Origin: Pelodera strongyloides
Taxonomy: Eukaryota > Nematoda > Chromadorea > Rhabditida > Rhabditidae
DNA length: 64,000 bases
Direction: 5' to 3'
Assembly (NCBI GenBank): GCA_036852015.1
Contig: JAANDG010000255.1
Location: 62,001-126,000 of the forward strand
Shown here: one piece after another, positions 36,201 through 45,500 of the stretch
Layout of the letters: each line of letters starts with the position of its first letter
How positions within the stretch are numbered: the first letter of the stretch is position 1
Translations under genes and position numbers: made by a program
The notes under the pieces: model-generated
What the model saw: the letters and a program-made list of their open reading frames with translations, nothing else
Databases searched by the model: none
What the model was told of the DNA's origin: nothing

Positions 36201-37998
36201 CCCTCATTCGCTGGAAATACAACGATGCGCAAGGCCGTTCACCAGCCACCTCTGGAATTATTGCATTTCATGTTTCGATCAAAAGATAAATAGACCGTCA
36301 TTGACGCACTGGATTTCTACCTCTGCCTACCTTGGTTTAAAGGTTTAAATCAGAAGCCAATATTTTAGCAGGAAAAACATCAATACTGGAGCAAGAAAAC
36401 AATAAATGTATATTTCAAGTCTTAAACTGGAATATTAGAGCCTGGAAATGGAAACTGATATTGTTATACTGCCACTTCCATAATAAAAACTCACCTGAAA
36501 TGACTCTGTAAAGCTTCCAGGGAGCATGCCATGTGGGCTTCACCATCATCGGCGCCTTCGACGGCAACAATGCCTTTGTGGTGTTATCTTCAGAACGGGA
36601 CGATGAACCAACAGGAAGAGTGGACATCATTTGCCTAGATGTAGATAAAAAGATAAATGTCACCAAATGACCAAATTAGAAAAACAAAAAGTTGAATTAG
36701 AATTATTTTTCCGCACCACAAAATATCCAGCCGGAAACTTATCCAAACACCTTTTTGATCTTTTCATACTGAGCGCGAAGAACAAAGAAATCCGTGGGCG
36801 TATTTGAAATAAGTCCAAAAATAAGCAGCACGATCCATTTTTGCTAAGAACAATGAAATACTAACCCGTGAGCACCCTTTTTGCCACCAGTGGCAGAGTC
36901 TCCATCTGTAATTGCCAGAGATCCGCCAGGGCCACCAGAAATGGCCATTGGACCTGAAAGAATTACATTGTTTTGCTGTTTTATAGCACATTTGGTCTTC
37001 GGAAAAAAGTATGCAATATTATGTATTTTATACGACCGCGACAGAAAGATAATACAACTATCTGTTCACTTATATTCTGAAAGTCACCATGACCTTTGTT
37101 TGTTCGTTTGAAGTTTGAATGAACTTTATGTCTACTTTAGAGGTCGTGCAAGCTTAGTGCATGGTAATTGGTACATTCGATACAAAATCAAACTTTACCT
37201 TTTTGTTCAGCAAAAGACACTAGAGTCACCATCGAGCAACTAAGTACTAAGAAAAACAGAAAAATAGTGCCGAAAAATGTTTCAACATCTCTGAAACACA
37301 AGCCTCACTTTGGGTATTTTGTATTGGTAACGCCATCATTTCCTGCTCTTTCTTTCTCTTTGCATCTTCGACCAGCTTCACAAATTCCCCGTATTCGCAA
37401 CGCTTTTTTACTGATATCATCAGATTGTCACTTAAAAAATCACGAATTAACTATTGTTACAAACAACATTTCAAAAAACGAAGAGAACAGAGTTTTAAGC
37501 GCGACGTTTCGCCCGGCAAAATACCAAGCTACGCCTACACCGCAAGGCACGGGAGACTACTGGTCTAGTACGTTTTCACGTTTTTTTGTTGAGAAAAGTG
37601 AAAATATACCCACCCATCGTCTGTTGGAGAGGGATAATTGGCGTAGTCTGAAGCAAACAGATCGTGCGTCCGTTTCATTGACCGAAACACCATATTAAGC
37701 AGCTGCCTTTGCATAGGATCAGCAACTGCCTCCTTTTCTTTGACCTCATCTTCCTAAACGAACAACGATGCAGACTTGTTCACAAAAAAGAGCAACTTCA
37801 TTGGGAAAATAAACTAATAAACCCCTTTGAATATAATTTATAAATCGTGCGCGCATGCTTAATAGCTACGAATAGTTATGACAAATGCAACATAAGTAAA
37901 ATGCTTCACAAATACCATTGGTAGAAACGATAAAACAGAAAACGCCAACAAACCTGTGTCTTAGCATCTGTTGAATTAACAGCTACCTCGGCGGCCAT
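24221..37998 (-). CDS. PLRG1: Pleiotropic regulator 1 (Prp46/PRL1-type WD40 spliceosome protein)
   Basis: Fifteen exons join in phase into 491 residues: 37998-37954, 37753-37614, 37430-37309, 36953-36866, 36634-36495, 36154-36072, 35879-35760, 35336-35205, 34866-34774, 34227-34144, 26222-26108, 25793-25734, 25402-25279, 24972-24903 and 24280-24221. PLRG1 is a core member of the CDC5L/Prp19 (NTC) complex in active spliceosomes. Landmarks: [13 protein letters not shown], an acidic/basic helix ending [17 protein letters not shown], a low-complexity linker, [14 protein letters not shown], then seven WD repeats from about residue 178 (for example [19 protein letters not shown] and SPDNIKQWK), and the family-typical tail [13 protein letters not shown]. 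Human length is 514. Intron 10 is 7.9 kb and contains a gene on the other strand. TTTGCAG lies three bases before the ATG. Exons 2 and 3 are less conserved and rest on phase plus similarity. Confidence 0.96.
25098..25268. repeat. ~85-bp direct duplication
   Basis: TCTTTACCATGCGAGAAATCC ... ATCCATAATATG ... GGCTTAGG ... CAAGGACAA ... AATTAAG occurs twice in tandem with small indels. It lies in the intron before PLRG1 exon 14. Confidence 0.75.
26350..26513. mobile_element. GCGAAAT-family MITE, copy 2
   Basis: AGCGAAATACCGGCCGG at the left and CCGGCCGTTATTTCGCTTA at the right, with the ATCGTGGACAACTGAATTC block as in the family. It lies at the 3' end of PLRG1 intron 10. Confidence 0.8.
28717..30934. 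other. ORF-rich intronic stretch without a resolved gene
   Basis: Within PLRG1 intron 10 this 2.2-kb part is richer in GC than its surroundings and has many mid-length open frames on both strands. Examples on the plus strand are a 73-codon frame at 29113-29334 (start [12 protein letters not shown], end SRSRKVGN) and two overlapping frames after 29777; one begins with ATG at 29781 ([12 protein letters not shown]) and stays open to a GT at about 29876. I found no phase-consistent chain of exons and no recognisable domain. A decayed mobile element or a small unrecognised gene are both possible. Positions 26520-28700 show no gene or repeat that I can support. Confidence 0.3.
31073..31967 (+). CDS. 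Small secreted thioredoxin-fold protein nested in PLRG1
   Basis: Five exons in phase 0 throughout give 142 residues: 31073-31126, 31217-31291, 31407-31523, 31675-31779 and 31890-31967 (stop TAA). The N-terminus [18 protein letters not shown] is a likely signal peptide. The fold signature is [19 protein letters not shown], an active-site position with CPRS in place of CxxC, then the cis-proline loop [15 protein letters not shown] and a C-terminal amphipathic helix. This resembles a single PDI-type domain. With one cysteine in the motif it should not oxidise disulfides like classical PDI; isomerase, binding or mixed-disulfide roles are possible. It carries no KDEL-type ER signal (ends AWMNRK). 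It lies wholly within intron 10 of PLRG1, on the opposite strand. Confidence 0.8.
33279..33292. repeat. Poly-G run
   Basis: Fourteen consecutive G residues. Similar runs lie at 39066-39077 and about 56290-56300. Such runs are prone to sequencing error and to G-quadruplex formation. Confidence 0.9.
33874..34003. mobile_element. MITE, GAGGCCGTATTCACC family, copy 2
   Basis: Left end GAGGCCGTATTCACCAACAT is intact; right end GTGTTGGTAATAAGGCCTC has small changes. Inner arms match the copy at 17331. It lies in PLRG1 intron 10, 140 bases from exon 10. Confidence 0.85.
34441..34531. repeat. Hairpin with ~23-bp arms
   Basis: AACGTCATTTTTATACCAAA and TTTGGTATAAAAATGACGTT pair around a loop of about 45 bases. 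Intronic in PLRG1. Confidence 0.85.
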
Positions 37999-38001
37999 TA
38001 T

Positions 38002-38008
38002 CTGCAAA
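38002..38008 (-). promoter_or_regulatory. Candidate splice or trans-splice acceptor of PLRG1
   Basis: The minus strand reads ATATTTGCAG, then ATA and the ATG. The pyrimidine-rich acceptor so close to the start suggests a leader exon or spliced leader. The region 38009-39340 shows no gene I can support. Confidence 0.4.
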
Positions 38009-39349
38009 TATTGCACTTTATGTAAACCTCTACGCAGCAACGTAAGTATGAATGCTATTAAAGAAACGAAACAACAACTACAAAACATGGAAGCGAAAGA
38101 AGGAAAGAAATGAACGGAACGGAAGAAGAATTAAAAACATGTTTTTTTTCGTCGAATCGAAAAAATGACCGACGAAGCAAAAAAAGGGCGGCGACCAAAT
38201 GTACGCGTTGCTTGCACTTTTTAATCCGCACGCTTATTTTCACCGTACCCTGAATACAGTAAGATGACATTTGTGTGTGTTAACATAAAAGAAACCAAAC
38301 ACTGAAGCTGATAACTAAACAAAACAATATTTCTTTATATAAATGTTCTACATACATAATGTTGGTTGATGAGCCATGTGCATATTACTGTTTCTTCCTA
38401 TGGAGTAATTTGCTTGTTTGACAGATGGATTTTATAGTTATCAAAGTAAGTGCATTCAAAAATCGTGGACGAATAAAAACTCCATGTGGAAATCTTAAGC
38501 GTGAGTTTGAAATTATTTCATGGAAGCTACGTCATAGACGTCGTGAATGAACAAACAATCTACCTTTGAGCTCACAAACAGACCCCCTTTTTGCACTAGG
38601 ACTTTTGTGCTGTATTCATGCCACGATGTTTTGTTCCATTAAGCATCGTGATTAAGTATGAAATTTTTATCGTGGTTTTGTTCTATAAATCAGCACTTTG
38701 CTGATTTCATGATACTACACGACAATACATATTTGACTACAACATGAAGAAAATAGCACCCACACCAAAGGGTTAGTTTTTTGCAAATCAAGGATGCTAG
38801 CCCAGTTTTAGGTAGTTTAGTGCCCCATTGGTAGTTGCCTACCCAGGAAGCCATTAAGTAATATACTTCGCAAATGCCACTAAATGGTAGGGTTTTTACC
38901 ACTACTCCATTTATATTACTCCGCTAAGACAAAATCGTACCCCAGTCGTTTTTGTTGAAGAATACTATCCCTCTGAGGTTGCCCCAATTCTTGAACCTTA
39001 GCGTTGTTATTCTGTAACGCAGATGGATGGCTACTGCAGTAAAAGCGAAATAGTATATCTCAAGTGGGGGGGGGGGGAACTATTTCCGTTTTTGGTGGCA
39101 TCCTTTGTAAAAACTCAAACGATGGGAATGTGGTATTATTCTACCATGGGTGCCTAAAATTCTACCTTTCAAATGACGGAAACTCCGCCCCTAATTTTCG
39201 TCAGTTGTAGTCACGCGTAGTGATTCAGCAACGTGACAAATTTCGAAATTATATTTTGCTTCAGGTACCGTAATTTCCCACAAATTATTCGAATAAAAAT
39301 AGTGCAGTGTTAGAACAGAAAATACCGGTAACTCTGTAACTCCCCTGCG

Positions 39350-39470
39350 ACGTCGCGGTCGTGGGTACCCGCGGATCGCACGCGAGGCTAGATCCCGTCG
39401 CGGTTTGTCCGGGCCTCGAGACGCGGGAAACGTCGCGCGCGATCCGCGGGTACTGGGGGTTGCAGACCGC
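39350..39470. repeat. GC-rich inverted repeat
   Basis: GGTACCCGCGGATCGCACGCG and its near complement CGCGCGATCCGCGGGTAC flank GTCGCGGTTTGTCCGGGCC. A related GC-rich palindrome, built on CCCGCGGATCGCGCGCGGG, lies at 41660-41785. Both stand out from the AT-rich surroundings and may be members of one MITE family. Confidence 0.65.
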
Positions 39471-39860
39471 GGGTTCTTATTGAGGGGATCCAGGATCTAG
39501 GGTATTCTAGCTTTGAATAATCACAAATTGAGAACAATAACACGTTTTACACACAAGGAACAAACATATAAAGTTTTTTATTATTATTATTACGGAAACA
39601 TCAACAATCAGCTCCAAAAAATAGCTCAATAACGAGGAACAGAGCACTCAAAAAAAACGAAATACAATGGAGAACTATTGAAACGTACGTAAACTCCTAT
39701 TTTACTTTAACTATCATCATAACTGTCTAAATTATATTAGGAGGACACTGAATACACGGTGGCTAGTCGTATAGAGGGCGTTTATGTCAAATAAAATGCG
39801 CGGATATACTATATGGTACTCGGCATAAGTTATGAACATAGCAGTGACAAAATAATATAG

Positions 39861-41213
39861 CTAACGATTAGGAGAGGTAAAAGCTGGGAAGTTATGCTTG
39901 GATAATACTTCACGATGCTCGGAGCAAACGAGAGGGAAGAGCGGATCACGACAAACCTGCACAGTTAATAGATCAATTAAATCTAAGTTAATTCTGGATT
40001 AGGAATTGGCTAAAAGTAAATCAATCATAATTGTAGACCGGAATACAGTCTAGGTTGAAAGTGTGATCGGGGAGTCGGTCGGGAATGCTTAGAAATTAAA
40101 TGTTAACGAACGTACGAATTCTAAGCAAATTAACTATTCTTTAATTCTTTTTGTTTATCTTATCGGCTAATCCATTACATTTACAATGCGAAATGAATAT
40201 TTCGCCCTAGAAATTAGCTTTTCGCTGAATCTTCTCTAATTTCTCTCCCGTACAGCATTCCCTGCTGAAGGGCGCCTGGAACGTTGCTCGCGGCAGACAC
40301 CGACGGTGATGCTCATGAACATCGATTTGGCTCAGGACTCCGATAGCGGAAGGCGGAAGTCTTCATCCAGTTAATCCAGTGATACTGAAAGTGTTGTTCT
40401 TATAGAAAAGAAGCATTGGTTGAAGTGTCCAAGGACGTTTATGCATAGTATGGCTAATAATTTTAGGTCAGTAAAGTGAGCAATAGCTATAAGGAAATAT
40501 GTGAAACACTCACAGCTGCTTCATTACTCCATTCCATCCACAGCGGTAAGTGGAGCGAATCTCGGTGTGAAGAAAGTGCATCCAGACAATTGAAGGGAAA
40601 CATACGACACAGCCGACACAGCCAATTTGAACGTCCAAACGATCAGGGAAGAAAAAACGACATGGAGCGGCACACATAAGAAAACCTGAAATAAACTGAT
40701 CATGACCTATGGCTTAACGTTTATACCTTATGCAGAAAGCTACTAGAAAAGTATGGGCAACAACACAACCAAAAAAATACAACACTGCGTTTGCCTAAAT
40801 ACATACCAAGATCCACATGCTGGGTTTGTCATGTCACCTCCAGCGTTCTGAAACAAACATCGTACAGAGTTATTCTCAACAAATCGTTGAACGTAGTGCA
40901 CTGAGTCATATACTGCAATTAAGTTTGATATAGGATGCTATATAAATGGATTGCAGAAGACTGCAATTTCGAAAACAATAACAGGGCTGTGTTCTGGCCG
41001 CTAGTGTTCAAAATATAAATTTACTACCTTAGGCTATATCGAACGAAGACACTTGTCATAGATTCCCCGTGTCGCGATTGTTCAAGTAGCTAAAACATCA
41101 GAAGTAAATAATATGAACATACCTCCATTAATAAACGGACAGCTTGGCAGAGAGTCACTTCCAGCAGTCTCCCAATGCACAATACCAAGAACATTGATGG
41201 CCAAATCTTCCAT
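39861..41213 (-). CDS. Tentative exons of an unresolved gene
   Basis: Three exon-like stretches are open and bounded by plausible splice sites. 41213-41123 begins with ATG and reads MEDLAINVLGIVHWETAGSD, ending in phase 1 before GTATGT. 40685-40514 reads through a Cys-rich segment (GFLMCAAPCRFFFPDRLD, IRSTYRCGWNGVMKQ) between TTTCAG and GTGAGTG and fits the first in phase. 39956-39861 reads VCRDPLFPLVCSEHREV and ends in TAG. I could not connect the second and third in phase; a candidate at about 40350-40240 (VLSQIDVHEHHRRCLPRATF) may lie between them. No family recognised. The gene may be real, or these may be chance frames. Confidence 0.3.
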
Positions 41214-41659
41214 TTCGGGTTATCGGGCGGGCTTGAGGCACGCAGTTTCCGGCTGAATAAGATATGCGCATTACAACAATACAAACAAGAACGAAACATG
41301 CACAATCGTGGTGATAAAGGCAAGTCCTACATTTTACTCATTGTAGTAGACGCCTCCCCTGGATCCCGCACTCCCGTGAAGCCAATACCATCTGTAAACA
41401 AGCAGCGATTAGGATAATCATATCAATACATGATACAAACACCTGCATAGCTTAAAAGGTAACATATGTGGAATGTTTGCAATTTTTTACAGTTCACACC
41501 GAACTACCCGATTCACAGAGTCAAATGTGGCCGGCAATCCCCCGAACATGATCGCAGAATCGACTGAAACACATGCCTAAGTTGAATAAAGTATTCATAC
41601 ATAGAAAGAACAAAATATAACACTGCCCGTGGACTTAGACAAATTTTCGAAGTGGAAGC

Positions 41660-41785
41660 CGCACGCGGTAAGTAATTGCGTTGCGGTCCCCAACCCGCGG
41701 ATCGCGCGCGGGCTAAATGCACGGTGCATGCATGTGGACATTTGACCCGCGACTCGCGGGTTTCACCGCGCGCGGTCCGCAGAAA
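41660..41785. repeat. GC-rich palindromic block
   Basis: CCCGCGGATCGCGCGCGGG and GACCCGCGACTCGCGGGTTTC, with GCACGGTGCATGCATGTG in the middle. It relates in sequence to 39350-39470. Confidence 0.55.
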
Positions 41786-41974
41786 CGGCCTGATCGCGGT
41801 GCGAGGCGCCTCAGGGAACGAAGAAGGCGAACATTTTCCTCAAATTTTCATTTTGTTTGGTATTTCACTTCTTTTTAATTTTGCCTTTTTGTTTTATCGT
41901 TTTGCCGAATTGTTTTTGTTTTGCGACGTTTTGAATGTCTTACGGCAAGGGCGACTTCAGATTACGTATAGCTT

Positions 41975-42300
41975 CGTCGTGGGGCGTCGTGGCTCACTGG
42001 CATAGTCACCCATACGACCCGGGTTCGAATCCCGCCCAGTGCTACCATCTGGCAAACATGCCACGGCGTCGGGAATAAAGTTAAGACGCTCCCCTTGCCT
42101 AGCCTTAGGACGGACCTTTCACTCTATATTATCTTCTGTGCCGTCTTCTACCGTCTACTTCACTCTATGGGACACATCGGCTAAGAGACACCGCCTTGGA
42201 TTGGAGCTAAAAATGAAGATCCCCGACTTCGAGAGCAAACGGGACCCTGGATTCTACATGCTTAAGTCTATGTGTGATGATTGTATGTCTGAATAAAGTG
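41975..42300 (+). mobile_element. tRNA-derived SINE, longer copy
   Basis: The head has an A-box-like GTGGCTCACTGGCATAG and a B box GGGTTCGAATCCC (42021-42033). The body follows without an acceptor-stem match, and the tail GACCCTGGATTCTACATGC resembles the tail of the minus-strand element at 7672. It ends in AATAAAGTGG followed by a short ATTCACACT repeat. It lies just upstream of NCBP3. Confidence 0.65.
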
Positions 42301-42571
42301 GTATTCACACTATTCACACTTCCTTGAAAAAAAGCCTTATACCAACGAGTAAATTTTGTTTGGGACCAGAAGTTCAATAGCACTTGACGTACTGATCTTT
42401 TACTTTGTCAACCTGCATTTTGGTGGTCTCCTTGCAAGAAATTACGTAAGTTGAAGTCGTTCATTGCTGTCACGATAATTTTAGTTTTCGAACTAGCTGT
42501 TCGAACTCCATACGCTCTTTTTTTTGTGTATTATTGTGTTTGCTTCTGGGTTTAATATTAGTTTTGAAGGT

Positions 42572-45500
42572 ATGGATCTCTCTGACACAGTCGAACTGGA
42601 CTTTGAAGGCGATGACGTTGAAGCAACTCCAATGGAGATTGGCAATGTAGGAAGAAGTGAGGTTCATGCGAGCGCTGAAGAGAAGCCCTTTGATCAAGTC
42701 AGTGTTTGTTTTCCTATTGCTACTTACATTTTTACCCCCAGAATAACGGCTAAAAAGTTGTGCGGTGTCGACTCAAACCTCGCATCGCTTTACCGATGTG
42801 CTCGCGCGCGAATTTTGCGCTAGTTTTCGAGTGCCATGTGCCATCAGTATTCTTTTCGTGGTTACTAGGTTACTGCAATTTTTGACAGCACTTTGGCTGC
42901 TGCTGCATTCGACTTAATAGCAAAATTTGGTTGAATCCTGCACATTTTTCTTCGTTATGTACCAACATACCTAAACAACATCATGCATTGTTATGTTTGC
43001 TGTGCAGCGTATTCTGATGAGTTCGTTGTGTTCTGTGATGGAGCGTCTTACCTTCTTCAGCGTATGCTTGTCACTTACCACCACAGAACACTCAGAACTC
43101 ATCAGTATACGACGCTACACATACACACCAAACAATAAACATGGTCCCGCAAAATATTCGTCGTATTAGCTTCATTTTCTCCCTAGTAAATGTAGTGATA
43201 GTGCTCTAACGGAAATGTTCTGCGGTTCGGAATATAGCACACATGCCCCCTTCATTTACGTGGCTACTTTGCGATTTAATCCACGCTGACTCTCTCCACT
43301 TTTTTTTATCTTTTCCTGTCATTTTCATTTTACATATTCGATATTCCGTTCGTAGATAGAGGTGGAGGAGGTTTGTAAAGCTTTAGCTTTAGTGTCGGGT
43401 CGGGATTCAGGAACAGTTTATAGCGAAACGTTACACTTAAATATGTTGAAATAGCCTCCGACTCCATGAAATGCCATGGCCAACGCCAATCCGTAGTGGC
43501 TAGCAGTTAGCACGTTCCTTGACCCATCAATTTATTATGCCACAATGCCACGTATACGGTATACCTCTCCCCCCATTTTTTATGGCTTTTCTATTTTGAT
43601 ACCTCTCCATTTAGTGTTTATTTCCGGTGTATGACTCAAGGAAGGTATTTGCATAAAAATACCCTTCCTTCCTTTGTCCGTGTAGTAAACTGGGTTAATA
43701 AGTAATCAACTTGTTCATTTTGGAGGGCGGAGGGGGTAGTATTCGAAAATGTCATTGACCGATAGAACATAGAAACTTGGAAACCTAGCCTAGCGCGCAG
43801 CGAATACAATTTCGCGTGATCGAAACATTTGCTCTTCAGTGATTCATTGAGTCATTTAGTCTTGGTGATGGTGATTGCTGAAAATCTAATTGCTATTTTC
43901 AAAGCTTTGTTTGTTTGGTATCAAAATGACACCTGACACCATTCGACTTTGACGTGATTCGCCTTTTGTTCGTACCGTAATCTTATGATTTTTCAATACC
44001 ATATAATCCGATCTTCATTTCGTCGTTTTGATGTTAATTGACCTTGAATGACTTGTCATTTTCTCTACTAATAGATCAATGTCATTGCGTTTTGATTGAT
44101 TCAGGTGCGAAAAGTGTTCATTCCGTTTCAAGGGCGCATTTGTGCACCAATTGGTAATTGATGGTTTTTTTTCTTTTTCTGGGAGTTCTAAGTGTTTTTA
44201 TTACATCAAGTTTACGTAATGGTAATATTAGTCGATGTCGATGACTGTGCGTTTGCTTTAGTCTAGTAGCATAGGAGTCTAAGCGTCTTTCGAGTTTTTA
44301 TTTTCCTGACGTTTGCTGGTGCCGCGCGTAACAAACTAAGAACCTCATATCCCTTTTGCTCTAGTTGTTAACTCAGTTAATATGTGAGCGGCAAACACGT
44401 TTTAAGGATGACTTATAGTGATTCTTTTCTCATAGTTGATCGGGGCGTTAATTTGAATATTTTTTCCACTTTTAGTGTTTGCCTGGTTCCGAGATTAGGA
44501 CAAACTGTTCCGAGATTAGGACAACGCTGAAGGGCTGAATCTGAAATGCTGTAATGACCATGTGATTGTTTTGCGATATGCGTAACATAAGTAATTAGTC
44601 TTATTGGAATTGGATATTATATTGCCATTGAAGTGAACGTTATGCGTTATGTTACAAATTTAGCCTCCTTTTTTGCTTTTTTTTTAAATCTAATTAATAT
44701 TGAAAGTCGTTTGTTTTCCGCCGTCCTTTTCCAGTTTGTCTCGGCTTGTTCGAGTTCGAGTCCAAACAAACATGAATACACTGTTTGGTTATTCCTGTGT
44801 CCGTCCTGTTCATAAATGTATATATGCAGGTCACGTGAGAGTGGAGAGGGAGTGAGATTCACTGCGCCTCATAATTGCTCAATAATTATTGATGCGGAAC
44901 ATTATGCCCATAATTACGTCTATTTTCCACAAGTGGAAAATAAGTTTGAGGAGTGGATTTGGTTTAACGTTAAAGCCAAATACCGGTCGGTTTTTGAAAC
45001 GCCGAGTACACCACCATTCTTAGGCAGCGTATGCAAATGAACATAAATTAGGATGAAAAATCGAGCTAAATTTGAGTAAATTAGCATAAATACGTAGGAG
45101 TTCAGTTGTCCACGAGTCCACGATGCTTTTCAAAAACCGGCAGGTATTTCGCTTTAAATTGGGTGTTGTATATGACTTTATTTGAGTCATGCCTTAACCT
45201 AACTAACCATTTTGGCTTCGAGTAGAACATTGGGCGTGTGAACTTAATGTGGTTGTGCGTATTATAAATAATTCCATCGTTTCCCTTCATTCTCTTGTAA
45301 AAGAAATAACCTTCTTCCATATGTAAAAGGACCCTCTTCGTTATGGAAACGTTCATTAGAATAAACTCCTAGATTGAGATAACATAATGGCTTGGTGCTA
45401 CGTGCTAGCCATCTGGTGGCATCGGTAGAATATCATCCAACTGGTGGATACTGAAGTGGATTTGAGGATTTTTTCAGTTCATCACATGATTCCATGTTTT

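Noticed and set aside
37168..37698. 176-codon plus-strand frame.
   Set aside because: It is antisense to PLRG1 exons 2 and 3, which are supported by family similarity and phase.
40255..40380. Plus-strand open frame FPAEGRLERCSRQTP ending in TAA after a TACAG acceptor.
   Set aside because: No upstream plus-strand exon could be joined; competing minus-strand frames exist.
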